This document shows, one piece after another, positions 22,486-32,224 of a stretch of DNA of 64,000 bases. This DNA is from Solen grandis (lineage: Eukaryota > Mollusca > Bivalvia > Adapedonta > Solenidae). The notes below the pieces were generated by a model. The model did not search any database. It saw only the letters and a program-made list of their open reading frames with translations, and had not been told where the DNA came from. Location of the stretch: assembly GCA_021229015.1 (NCBI GenBank), contig CM037794.1, positions 43,047,126-43,111,125 on the forward strand, given 5' to 3'. The position numbers and the translations under genes are program-made. Every line of letters begins with the position of its first letter. Position 1 is the first letter of the stretch.

Positions 22486-24832
22486 AATAAGTAACTTTCT
22501 TCTTTTTCCCTTTCTTTATCTCCTGCGTCTTATTTTCCTTCTCCAGTATAATCACATCCTCATCATCACCACTAACACCATCATCATCATCATCATAGTC
22601 GTCGTCATCAACAATATCATCGAATGAACCATAAAATCAAACGTTATTTAGAATCCCGATCCTTATTAATGTTTCCTTTTAATTAATTTTTTAAATAGCC
22701 ATATCGATATCATTACAACATCTGTATTTAGCTCGTGGTAATGGCCTTACAATGTAACTGTCATTCGGAATACCTCGCCCATTTCTACGACATATCCGAG
22801 CACTGACGATTACGATTGCCTAAGTAACTGTAATAAAAATGTGATAGAGCGGTGCACCTTGCGGATATGTGAATATTTTATCCTCTACATGAGTACCGGT
22901 AATCATACTATTGCATTTTCACTGTGCACTGTTAGAGAAAAGTAGCTGAAGTAGTCAGAATTGGGATATTTAACTATGTAATTGATTTAAAATTTTGAGC
23001 AACCAACGCTACTTCTTCCTTTCTTATTTAATGAGATAGATAAGTATTGGTCCACTTTGAAAAATAGAGATACCTTAATGAGTGACAATTAACTGATTAA
23101 TAATTTTAAGAATTTTAATAACTATATATAGCATTTTTGTTTGGGGGGGGGGGGGCAAAATCGATAAAAAATGAATGACATGTAGAACTGAAACCTGACC
23201 TTGATGTAATCGCAGAGGAAGAAAAACAACATGGCAAGGCCGAATATCACCACGCAAATGAGGAACTCGTCGAAAGTTGGCGGTGGTTTAACCGCGGTGA
23301 AGTTTTTGGCCACTTTCGGGTCATTCTTGGTAACCTCGTCATCCCTTTCCTTCTCTGGCCTCGCATCTGCAAGGAAATAAACACAGTTCATGTCTTTGAA
23401 AAAGTCATGCCGAGGGTACGTATTATGGTCGGTAACATGCCACTGCTGAGTTACAAAACAAGAAAGGAAGTAAAAGTACAGGCACTGCCGAGTAGCAAAA
23501 CAAGAAAAGAAGTAATGGTCCAAGCAATGCCGAGTTACAAAACAAGATAAGAAGTAAAAGTACAGCCACTGCCGAGTTACAAAACAAGATAAGAAGTAAA
23601 AGTACAGCCACTGCCGAGTTACAAAACAAGAAAAGTAAAAGTACAGGCACTGTCGAGTTGCAAAACAAGAAAAGAAGTAATAGTCCAAGCAATACCGAGT
23701 TACAAAACAAGATAAGAAGTCAAAGCACAGCCACTGCCGAGTTACAAAACAAAACAAAGAAGCAAAAGTACAGCCACTGTCGAGTTGTAAAACAAGAAAA
23801 GAAGCAAAAGTACAGGCACTGCCGAGTTGCAAAACAAGATAAGAAGTAAAAGTACAGGCACTGCCGAGTTTCAAAACAAGAAAAGAAGCAAAAGTACAGG
23901 CACTGCCGAGTTTCAAAACAAGAAAAGAAGTAAAAGTACAGGCACGGCCGAGTTAAAATTCCAAAAGGTGAAGTTAAATGTCGTGACACTGCCGAGTTAC
24001 AACACTGTTGTGGGGCGAGAAAATGAAAACGAACAGGCTTAGATTTTCATGTTTTGTGCTGGCGGAACGCAAATGACTCTTCGCACCGTCAGTTGACTAG
24101 CCACTTGGAATCAGTTGCCATATCTCACAGAGGTCATCGTCTGTTTTTAGCTTAAATGTTTCATTTTACAAGACCTATTGGCTTGCGATAGGCCATGGGT
24201 TTTACATGGGAGTCATCAATGTCTTTACATAGATCCTTTGCGTGTCTTCCTCCGTCTGTTTCTAGCTGGAAATCGCTGTATGACTGCCACGGTGGCAGTC
24301 CACTTAAAAAAAATCTGAAACAGTTCTTGGTCAAACCTGTTTTCTCAGCATGTTTTTTTTTTATTGTAAATGTATACAATGTATATGAGTAGCGAACAGT
24401 TTTAGTACTGATAAATCAAATTTGCTGGCTGAACTGATTTTACATGAGTCGAACTGGCGATTTTCTTTATATGGCACAATGGTCCTGTCAAAGTTGTTTT
24501 TCAGATTATTAATATGGTTGGTGTTTCTTACCTACTGTCACTTTCGTTTCTGTGGCCAACTTTTCTCTGTCTTCTGTAACATTAGCATCTCCTTCACTAT
24601 TCGCTGCTCCGTTTTCAAGAAGAGGCTTCACGTCTTCACCATTTTCGGTCGTTTTGACGTTTCCGGTAAATCCTTTCTTTTTGTTATTTAGGAACCGAAT
24701 TAGCCACAAGAAGAAGCAGCCAGTCCAAATCATGAAAAAAGTCACCTGACCGACGGTGGCGCCGCTGTGCGATTCGGTATGGGGATCAAATGACCCGTTG
24801 GCACTGGCCAATGACCGCTTTACGAAGTCCAT
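13919..24832 (-). CDS. CASD1/Cas1p-type multipass O-acetyltransferase, SGNH domain absent (5 exons, 553 aa)
   Basis: Joined exons 24532-24832, 23200-23366, 22309-22427, 16142-16269 and 13919-14865 give 1662 nt with every intron phase matching and GT-AG borders. The product has an N-terminal membrane anchor (about residues 27-46), a polar linker rich in E, K and N (about 48-130), then the multi-span Cas1 acyltransferase domain (about 131-553). Recognisable motifs are FFFLCDYIK (148-156), [11 protein letters not shown] (197-207), [15 protein letters not shown] (260-266), [11 protein letters not shown] and [10 protein letters not shown] (458-467), in the order found in animal CASD1. CASD1 acetylates sialic acids in the Golgi using acetyl-CoA. 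Its N-terminal SGNH hydrolase-like domain with the catalytic Ser is missing here, so the architecture resembles plant RWA proteins (Cas1 domain only). The coding region starts seven bases after an acceptor, so a 5' UTR exon lies further right. Family assignment is firm; substrate is unknown. Confidence 0.93.
14866..16141. other. Intron 4 of the acetyltransferase gene
   Basis: Apart from the MITE at 15241-15481, this is AT-rich unique sequence. Short open frames at 14997-15224 and 15716-15994 have no recognisable family and lie across the intron. Confidence 0.6.
15241..15481 (-). mobile_element. piggyBac-like TTAA MITE, copy 1 (intron 4)
   Basis: Flanked by TTAA on both sides with terminal inverted repeats CCCTTTCCCTCATA / TATGAGGGAAAGGG. 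An internal perfect hairpin of AACAGCATAAAACC(T/A)GATCA GCCTGCGAGT and its complement is intact. It sits in intron 4 of the acetyltransferase gene. Confidence 0.9.
16142..16269 (-). CDS. Acetyltransferase exon 4: EWKGWMQ motif exon
   Basis: Acceptor TACTTTTACAG, donor TTCG|GTGAGT. It holds the most conserved block of the family: [14 protein letters not shown], and the following [14 protein letters not shown]. It begins by completing the Arg codon left by exon 3 and ends on the first base of a Gly codon. Confidence 0.95.
16798..16862. repeat. Hairpin with ~17-bp arms
   Basis: CTGTAAGGGAAGTAAC is mirrored by GTTACTTCCCCTTACAG about 30 bp later, with inner arms around GAGTTTGGAGCAAACTC. A further relative of the AAGGGA...GTGTGGAGTTTG words follows at 16890-16915. 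A (CT)9 tract lies just left, at about 16683-16700. Confidence 0.65.
17192..17385. mobile_element. Palindromic MITE family C, copy 2
   Basis: Starts TTTAAGGCAATCCATATATC and ends GATGGATGGGTTATCATAA. It shares ATCATGGTCCATCAAGTGATC and GGATGCTTG with the other copies. It lies in intron 3 of the acetyltransferase gene. Confidence 0.65.
18183..18188 (-). terminator. Pol III terminator of tRNA-Lys
   Basis: Six consecutive T on the tRNA strand, starting four bases past the discriminator base. Confidence 0.85.
18192..18284 (-). tRNA. tRNA-Lys(UUU) with a 20-nt intron
   Basis: On the minus strand a full cloverleaf is visible. The acceptor stem GCCCGGC pairs with GTTGGGC (two G-U pairs) and is followed by discriminator G. 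The D arm contains the A box TAGCTCAGTCGGTAGAGC. The anticodon stem TCAGA/TCTGA encloses loop CTTTTAA with anticodon TTT. The T arm GTGGG-TTCGAGT-CCCAC holds the B box GGTTCGAGTCC. A 20-nt insertion (18228-18247) lies between positions 37 and 38, the canonical site for nuclear tRNA introns; removing it leaves 73 nt. A T6 run (18183-18188) follows within four bases as a Pol III terminator. It is nested in intron 3 of the acetyltransferase gene on the same strand. It looks functional, not SINE-derived. Confidence 0.94.
18228..18247 (-). other. Intron of tRNA-Lys(UUU)
   Basis: Twenty bases inserted after A37 of the anticodon loop. Boundaries were chosen so that the loop becomes CTTTTAA and both stems stay fully paired. 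Confidence 0.85.
18285..19256. other. Part of intron 3, 5' side of the tRNA gene
   Basis: Immediate tRNA upstream region, then AT-rich sequence. A few short open frames (18470-18715, 19039-19236) have no recognisable family. Confidence 0.5.
19257..19498 (+). mobile_element. piggyBac-like TTAA MITE, copy 2
   Basis: TTAA-flanked, both TIRs complete, central hairpin intact. Frames crossing such copies produce a recurring pseudo-peptide (P-F-P-H-R-G), which is a repeat shadow and not a protein. Confidence 0.9.
20599..20840 (-). mobile_element. piggyBac-like TTAA MITE, copy 3, nested in a SINE tail
   Basis: Left flank GTTTGATTGTTGGGT-TTAA and right flank TTAA-CGTCCCACCGACAG. Joined through one TTAA these restore the reverse complement of a SINE family B tail as seen intact at 60740-60762. 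This shows target-site duplication of exactly TTAA. Confidence 0.95.
20841..20875 (-). mobile_element. SINE family B tail fragment interrupted by the MITE
   Basis: CGTCCCACCGACAGTATTTC followed by AGTCATTTGAAGA is the reverse complement of the family B 3' end; its last bases lie on the other side of the MITE at 20580-20602. Confidence 0.8.
21142..21343. mobile_element. Palindromic MITE family C, copy 3
   Basis: Begins GTTAATACATCCATCATCAA and ends GATGGATGGATTACCTTTAA, with the shared words GTGATCATGGTCCTTCAAAT and CAATGGATGCTTGCAT. Confidence 0.75.
21788..22058 (-). mobile_element. SINE family B, near full-length copy
   Basis: The tail (reverse complement of ...GAAATACTTCCGGTAGGATT then AAACCCAACAAACAAAC) lies at 21788-21830. 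The body shares GTCTACTTGAGACAGATATA and the CATGCCACATG/GTATCATGCC words with the copy at 60595. A tRNA-like head with a weak B box lies near 22010-22045. Confidence 0.75.
22309..22427 (-). CDS. Acetyltransferase exon 3: second domain helix
   Basis: Acceptor TTGATGATTTCAG, donor AACAG|GTATG. It encodes 39 codons and two bases: a basic loop, then [15 protein letters not shown] (a membrane span) and a lumenal D-K-I-L-N-R, aligned with the T-K-V-L-N-R of animal CASD1. Confidence 0.92.
22428..22495. repeat. (ATC)n microsatellite in intron 2
   Basis: About 15 CAT/ATC units starting within 20 bp of the exon 3 acceptor. A second, interrupted ATC tract lies at 22558-22620. Poly-Asp or poly-Ile frames across it are artefacts. 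Confidence 0.85.
23200..23366 (-). CDS. Acetyltransferase exon 2: linker end and first domain helix
   Basis: Acceptor TTTCCTTGCAG, donor AAG|GTCAGG. It encodes residues 101-156, ending with a hydrophobic helix and the FFFLCDYIK motif that matches the (Y/F)FYLCDR region of CASD1. The frame stays open upstream into the intronic minisatellite. Confidence 0.9.
23439..24000. repeat. 42-bp minisatellite in intron 1 of the acetyltransferase gene
   Basis: About 13 units of CACTGCCGAGTTACAAAACA plus AGAAAAGAAGTAAAAGTACAGG, each with a few substitutions or small deletions. The period is a multiple of three, so frames stay open on both strands. On the minus strand an open frame of about 265 codons crosses the array and continues in the correct frame into exon 2. 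A spliced acceptor at 23367 makes this intronic by default. Confidence 0.85.
24532..24832 (-). CDS. Acetyltransferase exon 1 (coding part): start, membrane anchor, linker
   Basis: ATG at 24830-24832. An acceptor (CGTCTGTTTCAG) ends at 24840, so the mRNA exon begins at 24839 with a 7-nt leader. It encodes residues 1-100 plus one base. The hydrophobic segment [19 protein letters not shown] is followed by N-K-K-K, a typical signal anchor with positive residues on its C-terminal side, and then the acidic linker. The donor is GTAGGTAAG with the cut after base 24532. Confidence 0.9.
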
Positions 24833-24839
24833 AGTGAAT

Positions 24840-27157
24840 CTGAAACAGACGAGAATACATTTTAAATGCTAACAGAAAGACTGGAAAGTCTAAACCCCGC
24901 CTTTTCTATTCCTAACTAGGAGACTTATAAGTCTCTGAACTAGGCCATTAATTCATAAACAGTATCGCATGCAAAACCATTTTCTTGTGTTTTAAAAAAG
25001 TCAAGTAACGTTATTGTACATATTAATCCTGTGTAGCAAGTGAATATTATTATAAATACACGTATCTGTTGAGAGCATTTAAAAATTCATTCAAAACACG
25101 TGACATCTAGATTTGTAAGCTTAAAATGAATAAAGTATAAACACGTGATATATTTGTCATAAATGACAGGTAAACAGGCACGGACCCAGGCATTTATCTC
25201 AGGGGAGGGGTCCGACAGAGATATGTTATTATCATACCTATACTAATCCAACTCTGAAAACTCACCGTACGTGTGTGTGGGGGGGGGGGGGGGGCTTTCA
25301 AGGACAGATACGGGGGATCCGACGGTTTTTTTATTGGAGGGAGCGGGGGGGGGGATAAATGGGCTTCTCTTTGGATAATAAAAGCAAAGGGGGGGGGGTA
25401 TGACCCCACTAATCCCTCTGGATCTGTGCATGAAGTCACAACAAAATTACCTTAGTTACTCTGCGGTATTGGTAAATACTACACCTGTATCTGGTCAAAG
25501 ACAGTCTATTTGTATAAACTATTAATGACTTGCCCGAGTGACGTGTAAAACCAATATATTTTTGCATTGTCAAAGCTCGATCGATTTATGAATTTGTATA
25601 CTGTCAGGTGATTTTTTTCCTTTTCGATTCTTGTTTGATTCGATTGGGACGTATTTATTTACGCTGATATCGTAGAGGTGGAGTTTAATTTTTGTTTTAT
25701 GTTAAAGGTTCTGACAAGGCACGCGATTATAAAAAGGACTACAAATCGGACCAGACGATTTAAAAATCAAAGCTATTCCGATTACCTTTCGAAATTGTTG
25801 ATATCCTTCATGATGGTTGATTCGCTAATGTTTCAAATGAATTATCAAACACAGGGAGATAAGTTACATAATGTGTTTGTATATTTTGATAGAGAAATGC
25901 ATATGTAATTGAAATTCAATTAGAATTTATTAGAAAGATTTCAAGAAAAACAAATGAAGCGAGGAGCCCCCCACAAAAATGTCTATCCACATCTATTGAT
26001 ATATATGTATACAGATTTTTTTCTTTTAATCATACAGGCGTAAGTCTCCTACACCCTGTCGTGGTCGGGGATCGAACCCACGACCGACCCACTCTAAATC
26101 ACTGGTTCTGGTCATTGGAATATAATTAGGAAATATGGGAAAGCGCTACATAAAAATAATATAGAGGCTACGTTAGAAATTACTCATTTATAATGGTTAT
26201 AATTATATTTAAAAAGATAACAATGAAATAAGTAATTACAATGCGTGTCTATGTATATATACTCACAAATTACCTAAAATCGTTTGAAAACAGATGAACC
26301 TGTATTAGCAGTCACCTATATTAAGCGGTCAAACTGCATTTAACTGTCAGTTTTAATAAATGTACTACCAAACTATAATATTCCTTCGTTTAGCGGTCAT
26401 CTCTATTAAGCGGTCACTTTCTCTCGTTCCTTTAACTCACCGCTTAAAACGGGTTTGACGACATGGTGAGGCCTTATTAAGTTCCATGAGTAGATATAAA
26501 AAATGCGTTAAGGATCCCCGAAACATCAATTTGATGTCCGTAAACGGTATAATATCCTGTATGTACATGTAAGCTTAACTATATAAGAACAAAATCAGGA
26601 AAAAAAACTTATCAACTAGCGACCGTAGCGTGATCATACGGGCATGCACGGTGCTTAAAAGATTATAAAACTGTCCAAGAAGCATTTTAGCCCATTATGT
26701 GTCGTTTGCGGTGACTTGTGAGAAATAAATCACGTAACATCCCCGCAGAGATAGAGAGAGAAAGAAAGAGGTAGGGAGAGGGAGAGTTCTCAGTGAGAAC
26801 TCCCAAAGAAAGATAGAGGGGTGGGGTGGGGGGGGGGGCGGGGAGGAGAGTCCAGAGAAAGAGAGAGGGAGTGAGTAAACCGAGGGAGGAATAGCTGTCT
26901 ATGCGAGACATGTTGCTAATTAAACCAAAACACATTTTCCAAATACTGACATCTGAATGTATCATTACTATTACAAAAATATATTTTTGGTTTATCATAT
27001 CGGGTTCCTGTCTCGTGCTTGCGATATGTAAACCAGCGAGAGAGAGAGAGAGAGGTGGTCTAGAGATAGGACAAAGACGGGGAGACAAAGAATAACGTTA
27101 GGAGTAAAACGAAATATATAAAATATCGCATTCATCCTATACACATGTAAACATACC
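24840..27157. other. Probable 5' UTR intron of the acetyltransferase gene
   Basis: Upstream of the acceptor at 24840. It contains G tracts (25276-25293, 25349-25356, 25387-25396) and a SINE-like fragment with a reverse B box (GTGGGTTCGATCCCCGACC, about 26059-26077). It also has a Tigger-like fragment at 26293-26465 (TATTAAGCGGTCA words) and GA-rich tracts at 26748-26775 and 27036-27052. A donor-like AAAAG|GTATGT on the minus strand lies at 27157/27156. No coding exon is supported. Confidence 0.4.
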
Positions 27158-27400
27158 TTTTATTCTTCCTTTGCCCTGAACAACACCTGTCTCAAATTGA
27201 TTATTTCCTCATATTCGATATCACAAGCATGTAGTCTGCTTTACACCGTCATCAAACCCTATACATAGAGAACACCCAACCGTATCGCGCTTGTTCTATA
27301 TCAGAAATGACGTGTGCTCGCCGCTTTTGAAACGAGTTTAAAAGGATCATACACAGACCGTGTTGAAACCTGTTCGATTAGCGCTATCATAATTAGCAAT
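27157..27400 (-). promoter_or_regulatory. Candidate non-coding first exon and promoter region of the acetyltransferase gene
   Basis: The start codon exon needs an upstream UTR exon. The best donor seen on the minus strand is AAAAG|GTATGT at 27157, preceded by non-repetitive, higher-GC sequence (CGCGCTTG, GACGTGTGCTCGCCGC, about 27280-27325). No TATA box was assigned. A second candidate donor (AACCG|GTATG) lies near 29385. Placement is inference. Confidence 0.25.
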
Positions 27401-27989
27401 GTACATATCAGTGTGTAACTTCGTTCCCATTCAACTTGGTTTTACTCGCCTTCTCACTGATCTAATATATCTACTACAGGATCATAAAATATATTCCTTT
27501 ACCTACGGACAACTTAAGAATACTTCCGACTGATCTTGCCCGAGGGTGTCGAATGTATTGACATAACAAGTTAAAATTCGTCCAATGTCATTGAAGCGCT
27601 GTATTGCCTTGAGTACATATATATTCACAATTAAACCTGTATGAACCACAGCTGCTTAGCAAGTCGGTCTGTTTTCAAGCAACCAGATTTAATAATCTGA
27701 TTTTTTTACTTTTAATTTCGTTTTAAGCGAATAAACTACTCTTTATTGGTAAAAGGAGACAAACATATGATACTTTTACATACACTGTAAAATGTACAAC
27801 TTTTAGAATTATGACATGCCATATAAAGGTACCCGGTACATTGCTTTGAATCCATCCAATGCCAAACTATCGTTTTCAAAGAAAGATATTTCTTTACTTT
27901 AGATAATATAGAAACACAGCTTTCGTCTAAAGAGAAACGTACATTTTTAAGAATCGATCATCGTTTTTCCATGACAGATCAAACTAGCG

Positions 27990-28169
27990 ATGGAAAAAAA
28001 AATGACGGTGGCCGATGAATCGGAATGGAACACCAAACCGATTAGGCAGCCGATATGTCCAAGAAGTATTGACGATTTCAGTACACCCTCTTTTGTTAAC
28101 TTCATAAATAGAACCAAAAGCGTCAACTATTTGGATCAAATATTGGACACTTCATTTGCAGCGACTTAA
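27990..28169 (+). CDS. Small open frame, 59 codons, unknown
   Basis: ATG at 27990 with a second in-frame ATG at 28002, stop TAA at 28167-28169. Composition is protein-like (mixed polar and hydrophobic, low repetition, one Cys, one Trp, P-R-S-I-D-D-F near residue 24). It lies outside recognisable repeats. I recognise no family. It could be a small gene, the first exon of a plus-strand gene, or chance. Confidence 0.25.
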   Translation: MEKKMTVADESEWNTKPIRQPICPRSIDDFSTPSFVNFINRTKSVNYLDQILDTSFAAT

Positions 28170-28231
28170 GCATGAATATAGATTACGTACAATTCATATA
28201 CACTTGAGTAAAATGATTTTAGTCAGTTACC

Positions 28232-28470
28232 GTCGCTGCGACAGTATTTCAGTCATATAGCGACGTCCAGCTAATTACAGGTGGATGAAGACCCCCAAGG
28301 CACCCAAGGAAGAACCACCGACCTGCCGCAAGCCAGCTGGAAGGATTCCTCCCTCTCGATGGTTACTGAGTTGGACCAGTACGTCAGAGAAGGTCAATCC
28401 TTGCCCACATCGGGGTTCCAACCCACAACCTTCGAATCCGCAGTCAGATACAGTACTAATGGACTACATC
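28232..28470 (-). mobile_element. SINE family B relative (reverse orientation)
   Basis: The tail GTCGCTGCGACAGTATTTCA followed by GTCATATAGCGACG lies at the left. A tRNA-like region with reverse B box (GGGGTTCCAACCCACAACC, about 28409-28427) lies at the right. Frames at 28281-28505 are SINE shadows. Confidence 0.6.
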
Positions 28471-30206
28471 GCCTTCCTAAGTATTTATCTTTCATAAGCA
28501 ATTGATCATCATTAATACATGTAAACATTTCAAGAAAGAATTAGACCAGTTAGTCCATTCTCTCACAGTCACTATCAAGTGTTCTGGACAAGCTTTATTC
28601 GAGTGGGGGCTGCATTCATAACGCATCTTTAGTTAAATGTTTACTTTAATGAAAAAGCAGCGATTGACCTTTTCACTCCGAAATGATACGTAAACCTACG
28701 TAAATCAACGAACACTTCTCGAACTACATTCTGGTGTACATTTCCATACATGGTTCAATCCATTCGGAACACATCGGGTAATTCCGTCGTATTTATCACC
28801 GAGGAGTTCCGATTGGGTTTAAACGGACATGAACCTACAGTTGTGATTTTTCCCCAGTCAGTAATTGGTCAATTGAATCACCGAATTATACCGAGTATTG
28901 CCGATCCTCTGGTAAAATGGTCTGTATACATACATAAAAAAAGTTTCGCGACTTTGTCATCCATGTTCGTGTTTATGTACGTCTGCATGTCTACATGCGT
29001 CAAGTTAGGCGCTGGGACAAGCATTTGCGGACTGAAATATATTTGATTCTATTTTCACGTAAAACATGCTGCAATTTAAGGGGAAAAGAGAGATGTTTAT
29101 ATACTGCAGTGATGTACTGCGCTTGTTCTAACAACACGTGTGACACGACATAAAGGAAGAGGGTCGGATTTATCTGCTGAACTAGTCTTCAGTTATGCTT
29201 TGAGAATTTCCGCGTCTTTAAAAATCACTAAGCGAAAACGCACCGTGCGGTTTCGAAAATATAGACACGGATCACAGAACCTTGAATAAATTTTGTCAAT
29301 TTATTCACAATACGCTATGAAAAATCATTATCATTCCCTACGTTTTCAATCCTTTAGAAATAACTATATATTTATAACACATACCGGTTGATCTTGCAAT
29401 GACTGATTTCTTCTTCGTCATCTACTGTCTCACTCGATTCATTCCGGAAGCAGTGGATGCAGCCTGCTGCTCCCGATATTTAGACTCCTTAAGGTATACG
29501 TCCAATAATAGCCATCAATTCCATAAAGCCATGCATATAACTTCACAATATAAGCTATTAAAATATCAAACAATGGAAATCTTAGGGGCAAACTGACGTT
29601 ATGACATGTGACTGAATGTCTTTTAATACCTTCCCTTGATAATTCTGTTGTCATGAGTTATATCCCAGGAAAAAAAAGAGAAAAAAGTGACTTTCTCCTT
29701 TCCAACCTTAAAGTTTAGATTTGTTCATGAAATATGAAAAAGAATAATAAAATTATAATATATATGTCTACAGTGAGTTTTTCTGAAAATTCATATTCAG
29801 TTTTTCATATTCACACACACACTAAAAATATTTACCATAGAATTCAACTTACATACAGATTATCTCTCCTACCATCGTCGAATACTCTAGGCTGACTTAT
29901 TCCGTTTCACTACATGATATCTATTGATCGCCGAAGGTATTCGACGATGCTCTCCTACATGTAATAAAACTCTCGGTGTGTCGAATTTCTTTTTAATAAC
30001 GACAGAAGACTTGCCTATTTTCAATCTTGTCTGTATTTTACACCAGTTAATACAAGTAACTGATTAATAAAGTGTTGTTGTTGTTTTTTTCAAACATATT
30101 ACATTGGCTTTTATTTTACAATAATAACGGTGGTTGCTCCCTTTTTGATTATGCGGCTCCACTGGCCAAAAAAAAATGTGTGACATAAAGCTACATAATA
30201 CACGTG
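28471..30206. other. Intergenic sequence
   Basis: No supported gene. A 98-codon open frame at 28750-29046 has no recognisable family. A minus-strand donor-like site near 29385 is preceded by a short ATG frame. An inverted repeat with arms CATCGTCGAATAC / GTATTCGACGATG spans about 29873-29951. Confidence 0.4.
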
Positions 30207-30385
30207 AATAAGGTAACACAATATCACTAATAATCACTAATTGTGATCAAGGTTCATCAAGCGATTATGGGGATTCCATAGTAAATGAAAGCCTTTATAG
30301 GCTTAGAGCAAAATAGCCTATAACTCTAAGTCAATTGATCCTTTTATTTGCACTTAGGTCTTTTTAAGCATTTGAAGGAAAGAAA
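30207..30385. mobile_element. Palindromic MITE family C, copy 4 (degraded)
   Basis: Shares ATTGTGATCAAGGTTCATCA, TAGTAAATGAAAGCCTTTAT and TTTTTAAGCATTTGAAGGA with the other copies; the right terminus is lost. Confidence 0.65.
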
Positions 30386-30494
30386 GAAAGGCGATATATA
30401 TATATACATTGATAAATAACTACCCGCACTTATTTTTTCGTGTTTTATAGACGACGATTAGGATGAAGACTTCCATGGCGACAAAAGTCTGATG

Positions 30495-30604
30495 CAGCAG
30501 CAGCTGCTACTGATGATGATGACAAGAAGAAGAAGAAGAAGATGATGATGATTATGATGATTAGAAAATGAAGATGAGAAGAAGAAGAAGAAAGAAGATA
30601 ATGA

Positions 30605-30635
<31 letters not shown>

Positions 30636-31016
30636 AGAAGATGAAGATGAGAAGAAGAAGAAGATAATGATGATGATGATGATTGATGAGAAGATGAAGA
30701 TGAGAAGAAGAAGAAGAAGAAGAAGAAGAAGAAGAAGATAATAATGATGATGATGATGATGATTAGAAGAAGAAGAAGATAATAATGATGATGATGATGA
30801 TAAGAAGATGAAGATGAGAAGAAGAAGAAGAAGAAGAAGAAGAAGAAGAAGAAGAAGAAGAAGAAGAAGATAATAATAATGATGATGATGATGATGATGA
30901 TTAGAAGAAGAAGAAGAAGAAGAAGATAATGATGATGATGATGATGAGAAGATGAAGATGAGAAGAAGAAGATAATAATGATAATGATGATGATTAGAAG
31001 ATGAAGATGAGAATAA

Positions 31017-31058
<42 letters not shown>

Positions 31059-31152
31059 AAGATGAAGATGAGAAGAAGAAGAAGATAATAATAATGATGA
31101 TGATGATGATGATAGAAGATGAAGATTCGAAGAAGAAGAAGAAGAAGAAGAT

Positions 31153-31203
<51 letters not shown>

Positions 31204-31483
31204 AGAGGATGAAGATTCGAAAAAGAAGAAGAAGAAGATAATAATGATAATGATGATGATTAGAAGATGAAGATGAGAAGAAGAAGAAGATAATGATGAT
31301 AATGATGATGATGAGATGAAGAGAAGAAGAAGAAGATGATGATGATGATGATGATGATGATAATTAGAAGATGAAGAAGAAGAAGAAGATAATAATAATG
31401 ATGATGATGATGATGATGATGATTAGAAGATGAAGATGAGAAGAAGAAGAAGAAGAAGAAGAAGAAGCAGATAATGATGATGG

Positions 31484-31524
<41 letters not shown>

Positions 31525-31626
31525 AGAAGATGAAGATGAGAAGAAGAAGAAGAAGAAGAAGAAGAAGAAAAGAAGATAATGATGATGATGATGATGATGA
31601 TGAAGATGAAGAAGAAGAAGAAGATA

Positions 31627-31658
<32 letters not shown>

Positions 31659-31685
31659 GATGAAGAGAAGAAGAAGAAGAAGATA

Positions 31686-31739
<54 letters not shown>

Positions 31740-31845
31740 AGAAGATGAAGATGAGAAAAGAAGAAGAAGAAGAAGAAGAAGAAGATAATGATGATGATGA
31801 TGATGATGAGAAGAAGAAGCTGCTGCTATTGGTGATGATGACTGT
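30495..31845. repeat. 1.3-kb compound GAT/GAA microsatellite
   Basis: Alternating blocks of (GAT)n and (GAA)n/(AAG)n joined by recurring linkers (TTAGAAGATGAAGATGAGAA, AGATAATAATGATG). At least a dozen higher-order blocks are seen. Flanks are near-identical direct repeats: GCTGCTACTGATGATGATGAC (30503-30523) and GCTGCTATTGGTGATGATGAC (31822-31842). The poly-Asp/Glu/Met frames are not genes. Confidence 0.95.
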
Positions 31846-32037
31846 GGTAAGTTATGACAATGCTACTTCTGCTGTTGCTGCCGATGATAATGTTGAAGCA
31901 GTGACGACACACCTAACCTAATAAAATCCACACCTAACTTACCCTAGATATACGTGATGCGTAAATCTGATGCGCAACAAAAACAGCGCCGCAGCTTCTT
32001 AACCACGTAAACAAGATTGTGTTAACCTTTGTAAAGC

Positions 32038-32117
32038 AACTGGGGTGTGACTTTTCTATTAGGAAAATCTATTTGAATACATATAAAAAAACATTTATAT
32101 GGAGTCACACCCCAGTA
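32038..32117. repeat. Hairpin with ACTGGGGTGTGACT arms
   Basis: AACTGGGGTGTGACTTTTCT is matched by the inverted AGTCACACCCCAGT about 55 bp later. The inner sequence is AT-rich. It has the form of a small palindromic MITE. Confidence 0.6.
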
Positions 32118-32224
32118 ATGTTTAGATTAGTTTGGGATATTTCCCAAATATACCTTATGTGTATTGTATGAAAGGCGATTAAACATGTGCTTAATATCAG
32201 GCGATATCCCTCAACTCAAAAATA

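Noticed and set aside
22397..22627. Poly-Asp and poly-Ile reading frames
   Set aside because: They are translations of the ATC microsatellites in intron 2, overlapping exon 3 on the opposite strand.
25194..25455. Proline- or glycine-rich frames near 25.3 kb
   Set aside because: They arise from G tracts; both strands give equally simple peptides.
31530..31748. Arg/Asp/Glu/Met homopolymer protein
   Set aside because: Translation of the GAT/GAA array; no composition or context of a gene.
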